NCBI GenBank assembly: GCA_947396885.1
Contig: OX377205.1
Coordinates: 25,035,407 to 25,099,406 of the forward strand
Source of the DNA: Heligmosomoides polygyrus polygyrus
Taxonomy: Eukaryota > Nematoda > Chromadorea > Rhabditida > Heligmosomidae
Reading direction: 5' to 3'
DNA length: 64,000 bases
Positions 1-11,185 of this stretch are shown here, one piece after another. Under the pieces are notes generated by a model, which saw only the letters and a list, made by a program, of their open reading frames with translations, made no database searches and was not told the origin of the DNA. How positions within the stretch are numbered: the first letter of the stretch is position 1; every line of letters starts with the position of its first letter. A program made the translations under genes and the position numbers.

Positions 1-24
1 CGCCCTAAATATAGGCAATACCAT

Positions 25-83
25 TAGCAACTTGGGCGCCATAGAGAAGGCTATTTTATGCCTTCTCTATGGCCTAAGTTGCT
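25..83. repeat. Foldback hairpin at the window edge
   Basis: Arms of about 25 bp read gcaacttgggcgccatag and its near-complement around a short AT loop. Copy B keeps only the right half (near 30374-30396), so the palindrome was gained or lost after duplication. Confidence 0.6.
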
Positions 84-807
84 AAACAACGGCTTGATCA
101 GTTTACGACAAAATTGAATCATGCATGTGGCTCCTCCGCAATCAATCCAGTTTGAAATGTAGGGTTTCAGACGGATGCATGGCGCAGTCTTGACCATTTG
201 CATGTTGCAGAATTTTCGTCATCCTGTGCTTTAATATGACCCAAAAATCTTCAAAAACTTCATTAGTAGCAATTTTAAGAACTTTCAAACTGTACCTGCA
301 TTTTTAGGATACCCTGCAGTTTCCCCTAATCTGCTGCAGTGTGCTGTGAGTTTTAAACTCTAAAAAAGCACAATTCAGTCGATAAGGCCACTTTATGGGG
401 AAATAATGGTAGAAATTTAAGCGAAAAGTCATCAATCGAGTGTTAAATGAAAGAGTTCAGATGAACGCTTGGCGCTCGTATGTCAGAAAATTTATTTTCT
501 CTTGCGCTTTTATGCTAGCTCTTGGCTTGCTCAGTATCTTCACTGGCTACAATGTTATCGCTTTTCAAAAAGTGCTCACATTTATTTTGGGGCACCCTGT
601 ATATCACCGAGTCGAATCAGAAAATGGCCTTAACCCTCCTATTGTTAAGGCCTATTTATATGGTGTATCTAAAAAAATTCTTTTGCTTTTAGAAAACGTG
701 AAAGTTGGGTGACCACATAATTTTTCGCCTAAGACATTTTTCGGTTCAAATGCTCTAAAAAATTCTCTTTTGGAATGAATTATCAGTCGTAGCTCCTACC
801 TTATAGA

Positions 808-1110
808 GATTGGGTACGTGGGAGCGCAATCGGAGAAGGCGCCGGCTCTCGCGTGTTCTGTTCGTTCTTGGTTCGGTTTTTTTTCCGCCCAGAACAACTA
901 AGCCTTTCGTCTTTATTGGGTCGATGAATATTGGTACCATACTTGTTTTGGAAGGATGAAACGCTAAACTGTTAATCGGTTAGCCACCGCAACTCATGGT
1001 AAAGGCCAAATACGTAACGTTTTCAAGTTGCCTCGACGACGTCCCGTAGTAATTGAATGCGTGGCACATCCCGAAAAAGGATTGATTAACGCCGTCCTCT
1101 ATATAGCCTG
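808..1110 (+). mobile_element. tRNA-derived SINE, copy 1
   Basis: The head has a pol III A-box-like stretch (gggagcgcaatcggagaagg) and, about 45 bp on, a B-box-like ggttcgg. The 3' end is the family end ttgattaacgccgtcc. Same family as copies near 2555, 9238, 9540, 26876, 29306, 31118, 31640, 33175, 43995 and 58199. Its partner in copy B is 31118-31410. Confidence 0.8.
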
Positions 1111-1444
1111 CTCGTTAAGCGTCGTACACCAATAAAATTGGATGCTCTTCAAAGAACTACAGTAGATCGATCCGCAGAAACTACTGCGCGGAAGTGAATG
1201 CCTTAGAGAAGAGAACTTGGGTTTGGAAGGATTTGAGATGCAAAGGTACGTTTGTTGATATTGTAACCGCCTTTGTCATACAATGTCGGCATGACGAGTA
1301 AATGATGCTGGAAGTATGAGAGTGGAAGAAGGCCGAGAAACGTCTCACTGCCGTATGTCACTAAGTGCAAGTTCGCATCTTGCTTTCAACTGTTTATTTT
1401 TCAAGAACTTTGCATCGTCCAGTTCACGAACAATACAGTTGTTA

Positions 1445-1672
1445 TCCGCAAGATTGGTCTTAACCTCGAGGTAGTGGGAAAGCGGCCTAAAGGACGCCCG
1501 AAGCAGCTCTGGTCTGATACGTTACATATGGACTTGAAAGTAGCTGGTGTCCACCCTGATTTAGCACGGGATCGGGAAAGATGGCGACATGGCACCAGAA
1601 AAGCGGACCCCGCCACGAAGCGGGACTACTGCTAAAGAAGAAGAAGAAAAAGAAGAGGAGGAAGAAGAAGTT
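1445..1672 (+). mobile_element. RTE retrotransposon 3' end fragment
   Basis: In the plus frame this encodes the extreme C-terminus of an RTE-type protein (motif KRPKGRPKQLWSDTLHMD) and ends in an (AAG)n-rich tail at about 1636-1670. It is truncated at the 5' side. The same protein end is seen on the opposite strand at 3105 and 59632, so this belongs to the same RTE lineage. Its copy in duplicate B is 32062-32296. Non-functional. Confidence 0.82.
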
Positions 1673-2554
1673 CACGAATCTCCTTGAACGATTTAGACTG
1701 ACGAGCCGTTGTGAGAGTGGCTTCGCGCTTAGAATTTGTTCGAAAAACAACAGTTGCTTCTTTAATGGTGTTGACTAGTATAACAGTCACATTAGAAGGA
1801 ATTGACGAGGCCAAGATTCCTACCGCAAATGTACACGTACAACGTACTTGTCAAAGCTGGTAAATTAGTGAAATTAGACTAGCTGAGGCTAGCTCCAAGG
1901 ATAAGACTAAGCATTGCGTTGGTCTCTCACTGAAAATTCTATGGCCAAAAACCCAGCCCACTGAGATATCCTATCCGTTATTGACCACTCAGTGTTTCGG
2001 ACTCACCGAGTTGTCCGTTCGGCACCGGAATGGCACTGGCGAGCTGCACTGTAGTGCAGAGGATCAGAAGCCAGTGGGTTATCATCGATAGCTGACCGGA
2101 TGCGCGGTGACAAGTGTGAGCCAAGGAGAGGGCGTAGTGATTAGAAGTCGTGGCGCTCCACCCCCTGTCCGTCGTGGGAAAGTGGAGAAGCGGTCGACGG
2201 GCGAAAATGGCGCAAGAGCGGGTTCCAACAAACACGCTACACGGGCCGGGCAGTGATGACCGGCTATTTTGGTTGTTGCGCTCGTGGCGGACCGCCCGTT
2301 TTTATAGAGCTGGCTGGTCGGCTGCCACACGGCTCAGATCTACAGGTTTATCACTAATGTGGTACGACTGGGACGTACAGAACACCATAGCTGTTGACAG
2401 AAGCTGGCTGCTGCGTTGAAGAGACGAAGCGGTCATGTTGTGTCAAATTTATACGGTTATGGAAAGAAGCCATCGACATCTATGTAGACTGAAATGACAT
2501 TCTGCTTCGTATGAAGCACCCGGAAATCTTTATAAAACGTAAGCGATGAAGATT
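1673..2554. other. Duplicated non-coding stretch, no gene seen
   Basis: Very similar to 32297-33174. The part at about 2080-2350 is the best conserved section of the whole duplication by eye. The short frames here (for example 2150-2419) are disrupted in the other copy, so I do not call a gene. Confidence 0.5.
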
Positions 2555-2772
2555 CTCAATCCCTTTAGGGATGCGCCACGCGTTCTACTTCCTGCAGGAT
2601 GTTGTGGGGGCAATGTGAATGCGTATTGGGCCCAAACTGTGATTGCGGTGGCCAGTCGATGAACAACAGCGTCTCTCCTAAACAAGTAGGGTACCAATTT
2701 ATCGACGTCAGAGGGATGGAAGGCTTGGTTGGCGTGGGCGGAAAATCCGAACTAGGAACCTGGGTCGCGTGT
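2555..2772 (-). mobile_element. SINE, reverse orientation, head truncated
   Basis: Reverse-strand member of the tRNA-derived SINE family: the body and the 3' end are present, but the A-box head is missing beyond about 2765. In copy B the corresponding element (33175-33330) has lost about 115 bp. Confidence 0.7.
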
Positions 2773-2839
2773 AATATACTAGTGATGGAAGTCTGTATGC
2801 GAGCCTATAAAGTCTGTGTGCGAGCGATTGTATAAACGG

Positions 2840-2935
2840 GGACTACAGTGTTTAATTCAGCGAAGAAGAGAGACACTGACCTCTTGGAATGCATTCAAAA
2901 GAAATTTATTTATTTATTTATTTATTTTGTACACT
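2840..2935 (+). mobile_element. CR1-like LINE crumb with (TTTA)n
   Basis: The plus frame reads SAKKRDTDLLECIQKKF, very like HKKRDTALLERIQNNF in the CR1 fragment at 42849. It is followed by a tetranucleotide run. The repeat is present in copy B at 33357-33437. Only about 17 residues support this call. Confidence 0.45.
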
Positions 2936-3104
2936 ACAATGAGTACGCCATGAAGTGCCTAAATGCATGGAAACATAAGGGAAGAGAGGAGGAAAGGTAG
3001 TGAAAACGAAAAACTATGAAGACTATGAAATCAGCGAGACATCAGATTCTGCGCGATGTAGGCTTTCACCGATAGCTTCAGTTGCTGTCCGAGGATGCGA
3101 AGAC

Positions 3105-4734
3105 TTCTTCTTCTTCAGCGTTTGTCCCGCTTCGTGGCGGGTCCGCTATTCTGGTGTCATGCCACCTTTCCCGATCCAGTGGTATCAGGGTGGACACCAG
3201 CTACTTTCAAGTCCATATGTAATGTGTCAGACCAGCGCTGCTTCTAGGCCGCTTTCCTATCACCTCGAACATAAGGCCTATCTTGCGGACGCTGTCTTCC
3301 TTTCCACGCAGAACGGGGCCGTACGATCGCAAGCGAGCTTCGCGCATCTTGTCAGCTATCGGCGCGACACCGAACTTCTGCTGAATAGCACCATTTCTGA
3401 TGCGGTCCATGCGGGTGACTCCAGCCGTCCAGCGCAGCATCTTCGTCTCCATGACGCTAAGGCGCGTTTCAACCTCCTTGGTCGCTGGCCAACACTCAGC
3501 GCCGTACATCGCTACTGGCCGGATGACTGTTCTGTAGATCTTCGACTTAAAGCGCTCTGGTATCTTCCTATCGCAGAGCACACCAGTCAGCGAACGCCAC
3601 TTGGACCAAGCTGCACTCACGTGTGAATTCACTTGAATCATCAGTTTGCCATCAGACGCGACTGCTGATCCCTGGTACTTAAAGACCGCAGTGCATAAAA
3701 GCTCGACGCCGTTAACCTTAATGGAGCTGAACTCAGTAATATCCGTCTTTAGATATTCGGTCTTCTTCACGTTTAGTTTGAGCCCAAACCGCTCCAAGCG
3801 ATCGCACCAAGCTGCCAGCTCTCGCTCGAGTTCATCTTTATCTTCGCTAGCGAGCATCATGTCAGCGGCATAAAGCAACGTCAATGGCTCGGGCTTCTGA
3901 AGATCTCGTGTGATGGCGTGGATGGCATCCATGACGACAACAAATAGACAACAAGAACAACGTGGTCGGCATTCTCCAGACGGCGCTCGCCGCAATGGCT
4001 CAATTCGTCGAGTTTCCTTTGTAGGCGGGCTAGTTCGTCCTCAGGATCGTGTGATTCCTTTCGAGGCCGTTTGCGCGATTCGACTGACGACGAATGGCTG
4101 GATGGTCTCACAGCTCGTCGGACTTCTTTCGGAATTCGTTCGCGGTAGCTTCCAAACTGCGCCTGACGCTTTCTTTGAGCTCGTTCGTGGCAGTTTCAAA
4201 TCCAAACCTTACGGTTTCCCGGAGCTCGTTCGTGGTAGCCTCCCAATGGTATACGGCTTTGTGGACCTTATCGTCCTGGACGACGATTTTCTAGTTGTTC
4301 TTCGATCTTGTAGAAGCGGTCAGCTATTCGCTCAATGGATCTCCGGTGCGTGTGATTGAACTTCATCTTCACCGAAGCGGTTTAGAAAACCATGAAACTA
4401 GTCGGCGCGAAATTCCCAATGGTTTAGTTCGGAAGTGCAGACTGTACTTGTCGTGGTTCTCGAGATAGGTCATCACGTCACTGCTTCCTTACAAATCGGT
4501 GGTAATCGCTAGTCGAAGCCCAATTTGCTTCGATGAGTAGGTCATAGGCTTCCCACAGAGTCCATGTTTCAGCTAGAGTGTGTTTGAGCTTTTCGATAAA
4601 GAGTAGGGTATCCTTGAGCCAATCGCATCCGCCCGTCTAGGTCTGCAGTGGTCGATCTTGGGCTCCATTTATCATGTCCAGTCGTAGATGGTTATACTCT
4701 TCTTCCATCGAAGGACCTCGGTCGAGAAGTGGAT
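3105..4734 (-). mobile_element. Chimeric non-LTR element: coiled-coil ORF1-like + RTE 3' end (copy A)
   Basis: An 18-bp target-site duplication flanks it, gtccgaggatgcgaagac at 3087-3104 and gtccgaggatgcgaggac at 4735-4752. Read on the minus strand, the 5' end (4734) is followed within about 30 nt by an ATG. A coiled-coil-like protein follows, whose 4115-4305 part has a threefold repeat of about 15 residues (ETATNELKESVRRSL and relatives). From about 3965 the sequence changes to the C-terminal half of an RTE reverse transcriptase, ending in a (CTT)n tail at 3105-3118. Endonuclease and most of the RT are missing. The catalytic YADD is YAAD here (near 3862), while copy B keeps YADD. Stops and frameshifts make it non-autonomous. 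Confidence 0.78.
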
Positions 4735-4899
4735 GTCCGAGGATGCGAGGACATTCATTTAAATTCAGCGGACTTGGTTGTTGGCTGGGACCGACATATG
4801 TACGAAATTGACACTTAACGTTTGCTTACTCTCTACTAGCATAGATCCGAAATTTGTTGTCCTAATGGCTGCTAGTAGCGCAGGCTATTAAGATGAACT

Positions 4900-4909
4900 G
4901 TATCCGTAC
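4900..4909. repeat. Target-site duplication, left (RTE-1-like insert)
   Basis: gtatccgtac here and again at 6038-6047. The single unoccupied copy is 35375-35384 in duplicate B. Confidence 0.85.
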
Positions 4910-6037
4910 ACCGAATCCACGAATCCTCGTGGATTATCGGAAAGCGTTCGACTCTGTGGAAATCAACGCCGTTTTGAACGCACTTGTGCACGCTGGTATA
5001 CCATCGCCCTTCATCCGACTTCTCGACGAATGCTTCTCGAACACATCGACTACCATCCAGCTGTTCGATCGAAAGCTTAAAATTCCTATCGGGAAAGGAG
5101 TACGGCAGGGAGACACGATTTCTCCCAAGCTATTCACAGCGGCACTCCAGGATGCCATGAAAGACTTGAACTCCGACGATAAAGGCTACCTTGTCGACGG
5201 TAAATGGATCAGCAACCTTCGCTTCGCCGACGATATTGTTCTCATCTCTTCCAGCACGGCAGAAGTCGAGTGAATGTTGAACGAGCTCAATGTGGCAGGT
5301 ATGAAGATTGGATTGGACATGAATATGTCCAAAACACAATTTATGGTCAACCAGTGGTGTGACACGGGACTTGTAAGGTTAAATGGAGTCGCTCTGCAAC
5401 AGGTCGACTCCTACGTCTCTCTGGGAAGAGAGCTGAACATGGATAACGACCTCGCTCCTGAAATCGCCCGCAGGAGACGCGCAGCATGGGCAGCCTTCAG
5501 TTCGATTCGCGAAGTCACCGATCAGGACAAGGATGCCGGCCTCACCTCAGAGTCTCGATATTCAACGCCTCTGTACTGCCTGCGATGTGTTACGCGACGG
5601 AAACCTGGCCCGACAACAAGACAATCGCCAGAGCGATGCAAACCACGCATCGTGCATGGAGAGATGTCTTCTGAGGGGAAGCCTTAGTCGGCAATGGCAA
5701 GAAGGCCTACGAAGCTCGGAGCTGCGGGAGAAGTCGCAATTAGCAGACCCGCTGCAGTACATGAAGAAGTCCAAATATCGCTGGGCCGGACACCTGCTTC
5801 GACAAGAGGACGATAGATGGAGTCTGTCACAGAATGGTTCCCGAGAGACCATTAGAAACCACTGGGACGACCGCCAACGCGATGGGCAGACTCATTCTCA
5901 AGATCTTTCAGAGAGCGGAGTCTGTCTCACTGGAAGCAAGCAGCCGGAGATCGAGCGGTCTGGAAGAGTTGTGGTCCCCGCTGAGAAGAACTACAGCCGA
6001 CAAAAGGACCATCAAAGTATCAAAGTAAAGTAAGCAA
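4910..6037 (+). mobile_element. RTE-1-like retrotransposon, 5' truncated
   Basis: Encodes the central and C-terminal reverse transcriptase: DYRKAFDSV (RT motif A) near 4930, GVRQGDTISPKLF near 5100, and the catalytic FADD near 5225, followed by the thumb and C-terminal region. An in-frame TGA after the FADD block (about 5271) and later frameshifts inactivate it. It lacks the endonuclease, as expected for 5'-truncated insertion by target-primed reverse transcription. The 3' end is a short aagta-rich tail. It is exactly bounded by a 10-bp target-site duplication and absent from copy B, so it arrived after the duplication. Closest relative in the window: 19305-20265. Confidence 0.9.
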
Positions 6038-6789
6038 GTATCCGTACCAGTTGGTCATGGTGCCCTAGTACCTCCAGGTATATAGGTCTTCGGGAAACGG
6101 GTATGCTAACCACTTTGGTGGAACCAGCACATAAGGATAACATAGCAGTCAAAAAACTCACTATAAAACACTTCACTATAAACATTTTTATGAGGTTTTA
6201 TTGAATGAGCTACATCCCATTACCTCACGGTGCTCAGCGACTTTTAGCCTTTTGTCATTGGGAAATAGAAGGAGAATCGTCGATCTTCACATTACGTTCA
6301 AATCTTCGCCAACAAGCTTTCTATCAACGCATTCTGTTTTTTTTTCTGTGATAATGACGAGATCCATGAGAGAAAAGCTCAGACTTCGAATCCCGATATG
6401 ACGGACGCGGGTTATGTACATAGGTCAGACGTATTAACGAACAAGTTCCCTAAGGATTTTATTCTGCCGCTTGGAGGTTCGAGGATGTAGTGACTATCTG
6501 CGTGAGCCGGAAAAGCGTATCCCGCTTGATAAACATTTCGATATAGTACCTGTTGTTGAAGACGTAGCATAAGAATTGATTTCTAGATGAATTGTTTGTC
6601 AAGTGTTGTTGTTATCCTTCCTTTTCTGTTAGTTTGTAACACGATAGCTCGTTCTAGCTTTCAGTCTATTCTTTATTTTTCCTTCTTGTCTGCGCCTTGA
6701 ATAAATAAGCAGACTAATTTCAAGTGGCTGGCACATCTCACAGAATATTCCATGATCGACTGTTATTGAATCTTCGCATGATACTAATC

Positions 6790-6917
6790 AGTATGAATAC
6801 CCAAGTGTTTTCAAACTCTACTTGACTCTTTCAGGCTGCAAAGAAGGCGGTTACGTTGGGAGTAAAGGATCTATACCAATCTTGGTTCTCCAGCTGCATC
6901 ACTTGGGTATTCATACT
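6790..6917. mobile_element. Small TIR element (MITE-like), copy A
   Basis: Terminal inverted repeats agtatgaatacccaagtg (6790-6807) and its complement (6900-6917) enclose about 90 bp with no coding frame. The same element sits at 36145-36272 in copy B, so it predates the duplication. The superfamily cannot be assigned. Confidence 0.65.
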
Positions 6918-7485
6918 AATTTCAATGAGCAATATATTTTTGCGCTCCATTCGTTCACATCTTTCCTGTTAATGACATTCTAAGAATGTGCAACGGTTGA
7001 AAAGTTCCCTGAGGTCGCTACTGCACCTAACCACTAGAAGCGTTTTTCTTGGTAGCCATTTCTGTCTACATAGATACCTATGCATTCAAATAATGAACGA
7101 TGAAGCTTATAATCAAACATGAAGACGGACAAATTTTCAGGAAAATGCGTTCGTGGCTCAACCGTGGGGGTTAGCTGCCCCGCTTCAGGACCATTTCCAT
7201 GAACTGGTTCGAAAATCACCTAAGACGGGTGCTGTGTCAAGCACAAGCACGGTGATCCGTCATGAGGCGCAGGTGGAAGGCAACTCTCAGGAGTCAGCCA
7301 CCTCACCTAATTGCTCTAGTCTGCAGGTAAGAAACGGGGAGCGGTGCTCTGCCTGCGTTAGCCTGCCTATCGCCACAAACCTTGAGAATGGAAACCAGTG
7401 TGTATTACACTGATTAATGTCATTTTCTGTGCAACTACTTCTCGTATTTTAGTGGACTGAGCGATTTCCAATAATGCCTTCATTC

Positions 7486-7605
7486 ATTGTATGCCTTAAA
7501 TGAAGTAAAAAGTAAGAATGAAGTAAGAAAGTGAAAGTTAAAGGAATAGTATAAAGCTAAAGTAAAAGTGAAAGTGAGTAAAAAGTAATAAGTAAGAAAT
7601 CCCCA
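7486..7605. repeat. Purine-rich simple repeat
   Basis: Degenerate (AAGTA)n-type tract, conserved in copy B at about 36852-36960. Short frames across it are artefacts. Confidence 0.7.
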
Positions 7606-7982
7606 CGGAATAACGGTCTTGTGCGATGATTTTCCTGAGCACATTACGAGAGCTAAAAATATATACAGAAAAAGGATTAGTAAAATCAAATACTAGTTTC
7701 CTTAAGGACATGAGCGGCTGGATCTCATACAGGGTTCTGTGGAGGGTGTTCCGGATGCTGACGATTTCAGCTAATATCCATTCCTTTATTTGAAGACCGC
7801 AGGGCTCAGTTTACAACAAAAACTTTTTTCGTTGATTTTTTCTAGCTGCGTAGTTCAGGGATATCCGAAGACAGCAGTTCTGAACTTGGTCGACGCTCAA
7901 AGATCAGAGACGCCCTCGCAAGCCGTCGAAAATTAGGTGAGCCGATCGCAAAAAAAATCGCGTAACGTCAGAAGAACACCAA

Positions 7983-8062
7983 GGCCGGATTCATTAACGA
8001 ATTACAGCAATTTAACGGAGAAAATACAGCTGCTTTGCTGCATGTCGTTGATGAATCCGGCT
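7983..8062. mobile_element. Foldback element, GGCCGGATTCAT family, shortened copy
   Basis: Starts ggccggattcattaacga and ends with its complement gatgaatccgg. The first 50 bp match the left arm of 59079-59256 almost exactly; the centre and most of the right arm are deleted. Confidence 0.7.
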
Positions 8063-8813
8063 GCAGGACACCGCCGGGGTGTCGGTCGAGCTTTTGTGTG
8101 AGAGCCGTTTGACTCTATTTATATCCCTCGAGCTAGGTTACTCCACTGGACCACTTATGCTAGTGCAGGGACGAAATAAGGAGCTCGAAAAGATAGTTGA
8201 TCAACGGGATAACAGGCGACTGTCTGCAACGACCTATATGGCCGTTCATTCATAGCCATATACTGAAATCTAAAGAAAACTAATTTTTCAAATGTTTTAT
8301 TCATAGTATGGAGCATTTTTGAATGGTGACTAGTAGATAACTAGTTGGCTAACGGGCGACGAATATCACTGGCTTGTTCATGAAGACGCACGCGAACAGT
8401 TCACGGCCCTGATCTTGGTATGAAAGTGGACTCGATCTGGGAGATTTTCTCGATGAGTTCGTTCTTCTGTTCTTGTGTTTTGTACCTGAAGGTTTTCGAA
8501 ATTCATGGCCTACTTCGGATTATTTCCCAGATTTTTTTTGTGTTCAGTGTTATTATATTATCGTATGACATAATTCGGTCCGCTTCTTCAAATCTTGTTC
8601 TGACAAGCGGTGATTTGAGAATGTCTTGAGAAGCCCGGTTGAGCCAGCATTTTTCTAATCACGCGTTTTATTCTATGGTGGACACGTTTCAAACTGGACA
8701 TTTTTCAAGTCATACCAAGCGTATCTAGACTACAAGTACACACGTTCTATGAATTGCGAGAATCCTTCGGGAAATTGTTAGAAGGATATTCAGTTGTGCT
8801 CAAAACTCTTTTT

Positions 8814-8965
8814 CCAGGCAGGGCTCGAACCCGCACTTTCTGCTTTCCGGGCAACGATGCTGTTTGACCAGCGCTGTTTGACTGAACAAAACGTCCACGA
8901 TATGGTGAAGGGCGTAGCATCGTTGCCCGGAAAGCAGAAGGTGTGGGTTCGAGTCCCGCCTGGCA
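8814..8965. repeat. Inverted repeat of a tRNA-like 3' half
   Basis: Two arms of about 48 bp (8814-8861 on minus, 8916-8965 on plus) each carry a standard T-arm/B-box, gtgggttcgagtcccgc on plus, followed by an acceptor-like cctggca. A matching 5' half (D-arm and anticodon arm) is not present, so neither arm is an intact tRNA gene. The loop of about 54 bp has no recognisable content. It could be a tRNA-derived foldback or a pair of tRNA pseudogene halves. Confidence 0.65.
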
Positions 8966-9237
8966 CAGGAGTTTGATCGCAACTAAACATCCTTCAAACA
9001 GCTTCTATCTCCTATAACAGCTGCTCTAGGCTTAAGGAAAAATGGAAACCTTCAGAAAGCGTTTGTTTTTCTTTTCCTTTGATGTAAATGGTTATGTCCT
9101 TTATAGCGCTCACTGATGAAACACGAGTTACACTAAGACTCCTACTAAAAGTGGCTCTCGGCATTCATAATATCTCTCTATTCACTTAATGAGTCTTGAA
9201 GAGAAGTCCATTGCAAATGTGTGCTGAGACCGTAGCA

Positions 9238-9480
9238 GATCTTTTTAGGTGCGTGGCAGCGCAGTCATAGAAGGCGCCAGCTGTCACATGCACCCGACTC
9301 CAGGTTCTTGGCTCAGGTTTCTATCCAGGCCACTCAAGCCTTCCAGCCTTCTGAGTCGGTGAATTGGTGCCAGACTTGTCTGAGAAGGGATTAAACAAAA
9401 ATATATAGTCTAAATACGCATTTAAATTCCCTCCACGGAATCCCGCAGAGGTTAATTGGGTAGCACATCGCAAGTTCTTT
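9238..9480 (+). mobile_element. tRNA-derived SINE
   Basis: Head gtggcagcgcagtcatagaa, then the family body (gccagactt, cacggaatcccgcagagg). The 3' end is degraded. Confidence 0.75.
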
Positions 9481-9539
9481 ATGCTTTATCCTTATATCGA
9501 CTTCGTGGTAGCTAAAGTATGTAAGGGGACAGCTCATGT

Positions 9540-9818
9540 AGTGCACTTCGAGAAGGTGTCAGCTGTCGCGTGCATACCGCTCAAAGGTTCTTTGTTCGCG
9601 TCCTGCACAGGCCCTCCACGTCTTCCATCTATTGAGGGTTGGTGAATTGGCATCGGATTGCCGGTGAAGGATAGAACACTGACTTGTCCATCGGCTGGCC
9701 ACCGCAAGTCGTTATGAAGGCCTAATACGCATTCAAATGAGCCCGACAAAATCCCGCAGAAGGATGCGTAGCATATCCCATTGTGCATTGATTGATTAAT
9801 GCCATCTTTCACTCTTCA
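9540..9818 (+). mobile_element. tRNA-derived SINE, head truncated
   Basis: Begins inside the tRNA-like head and keeps the body and the 3' end attgattaatgccatctttc. It lies about 60 bp after the previous SINE in the same orientation, so these are two separate insertions or a tandem. Confidence 0.75.
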
Positions 9819-10996
9819 TCTTTTAAAGAACTTTTTAACGCCGATCCTACAAGGAGAACCATTGCGTGGATAGAAGAATAAGCGATACCCAGATAGGAGT
9901 AGAACGAAGTTGGAGAGTAGAGTCAGCACGTGGGTTTCCTAGCTTAGTTTATTTTTGTCTTCCATAATAGGAAATTGCGGATTGGGGGCTTGTGAAGGGA
10001 CACACGAGCAGGAACAAATGCTCCCCTACGAAGGGCTGTGCCCATGTTTCGGCGCGTTGTGTCTGCCTCCCAGGCTTGGAAAAATTGGAAAATATGGCAA
10101 ATCATTACCACTCATACAAACGCAGACTCGCGGATGGTCAAGCATGGATCCCTACGCTTCGCCATTTTGCTGGATAGGAAGAAATTGCACTTCTGATGGA
10201 GAAATCCGATCCCTATTTACGCGTATTTAGAAGCATAAGAAGTGTGTTGATGCAGGAAAATATCCTGAACCGGATATTGAAAGGAAAAAAAGTTGAGGAA
10301 CCGTAAAAGCTTTACAGCTGATCTCGAATGTCTTACTTTGTTCACAGCAGTCGCTTGATCTATGTAGCTACGGCAGATCTTCACCTCTTCCAGCCGTTCA
10401 CAACGCCTCGGGGGAAAAATTTATGACGGTGAAAATCCGTTGGAGGAGGACCTTGACTCATCTTTCCCAAAAATTTCATAGTTCTGCAGGAAATTCATTC
10501 AAGAATTTCAAGATGACGACCAGTACATACCTTGTAAGACGATGAAAACTGCGAAGTACACCGGGGTTTGACGGACCTACTAAGCTGGTATCCGGAGTTC
10601 TCTAAATGCTCTCGAAGGACTTGCAGTGTTGCGGCCACTGCCCAGCTCCGCTGTTTTCTTTCAGTACCTTATGCTGGAATGCACTCTCTCCCCTCACACC
10701 CCCCCCCCACTTCTTATCACTTGTCGGAATTCTTTGGGCTATTTTAATCTTCGATTTTTTGTGTTTTCGTCTCCGAAATAAATCAATCCATCAAAATACA
10801 CTACACAAAATACACTGTTCGTGTTGTTGAAATTCAAAAGTCGGGGCGTAAGCGTTCAAGCCTAGCAGTAGAAGTGGGAAGCAAAAAGCTAAAAAAGAGA
10901 AAGAAAGAGAACCACGTTGGGAACACAGATAATCCAAGAGGGATTATTAAAAATGAGGAAGAATAACATGCGATCGTGGCCTTGATTTCTTGAGCT
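9819..10996. other. No gene recognised
   Basis: Contains a C10 run at 10699-10708 and plus-strand frames of up to 91 codons (9955-10230) that have no recognisable motif or splice context. Confidence 0.45.
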
Positions 10997-11047
10997 CGAT
11001 GAGCTTTTGCAACATGAGGCATCACCCCATGTTGCAAAAGCTCATCG
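10997..11047. repeat. Perfect 20-bp hairpin
   Basis: cgatgagcttttgcaacatg (10997-11016) is exactly complementary to 11028-11047, with an 11-nt loop. No U tract follows it. Function unknown; it could be a residual foldback terminus. Confidence 0.7.
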
Positions 11048-11185
11048 ACTCAAACACTCGCCCTTGCCACAGCTATGCTCCATCACCCTACGTGAGCACT
11101 CTATATTATTGAGGAGTTACGATTCCTCTGGTAGATAACTATAAATTTCAAAAAAGTTTGAAGGCGTGCGGAACCTATTTATCTT

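Larger units (their letters stand above)
1..7690 (+). repeat. Copy A of a ~7 kb direct segmental duplication
   Basis: This stretch aligns colinearly, in the same orientation, with about 30360-37039. By eye the match is weaker in the first kilobase and very high around 2080-2350. Differences are a 1.13 kb RTE insertion here (4910-6037), a 0.3 kb SINE present only in the other copy, and a deletion of about 115 bp in the other copy near 33325. Bases 7-25 also resemble 29277-29300, so the duplication may continue to the left of the window. The right edge is where copy B runs into the tail of an RTE element. I found no intact host gene inside; all long frames are transposon remnants. Confidence 0.9.
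7691..9237. other. No gene recognised
   Basis: AT-rich sequence unique to copy A's right side. It holds only the foldback fragment at 7983 and the tRNA-like inverted repeat at 8814. No frame shows family motifs or splice-consistent exons. Confidence 0.5.

Noticed and set aside
3000..3626. 208-codon plus frame as a gene
   Set aside because: It is the antisense of the RTE reverse transcriptase C-terminus.
8916..8965. Functional tRNA gene
   Set aside because: Only the T-arm and acceptor 3' strand are present; no D-arm or anticodon arm can be folded.
808..9818. CRISPR-like or regulatory array from the recurring 300-bp units
   Set aside because: The units are dispersed in both orientations with target duplications and pol III boxes, so they are SINEs.
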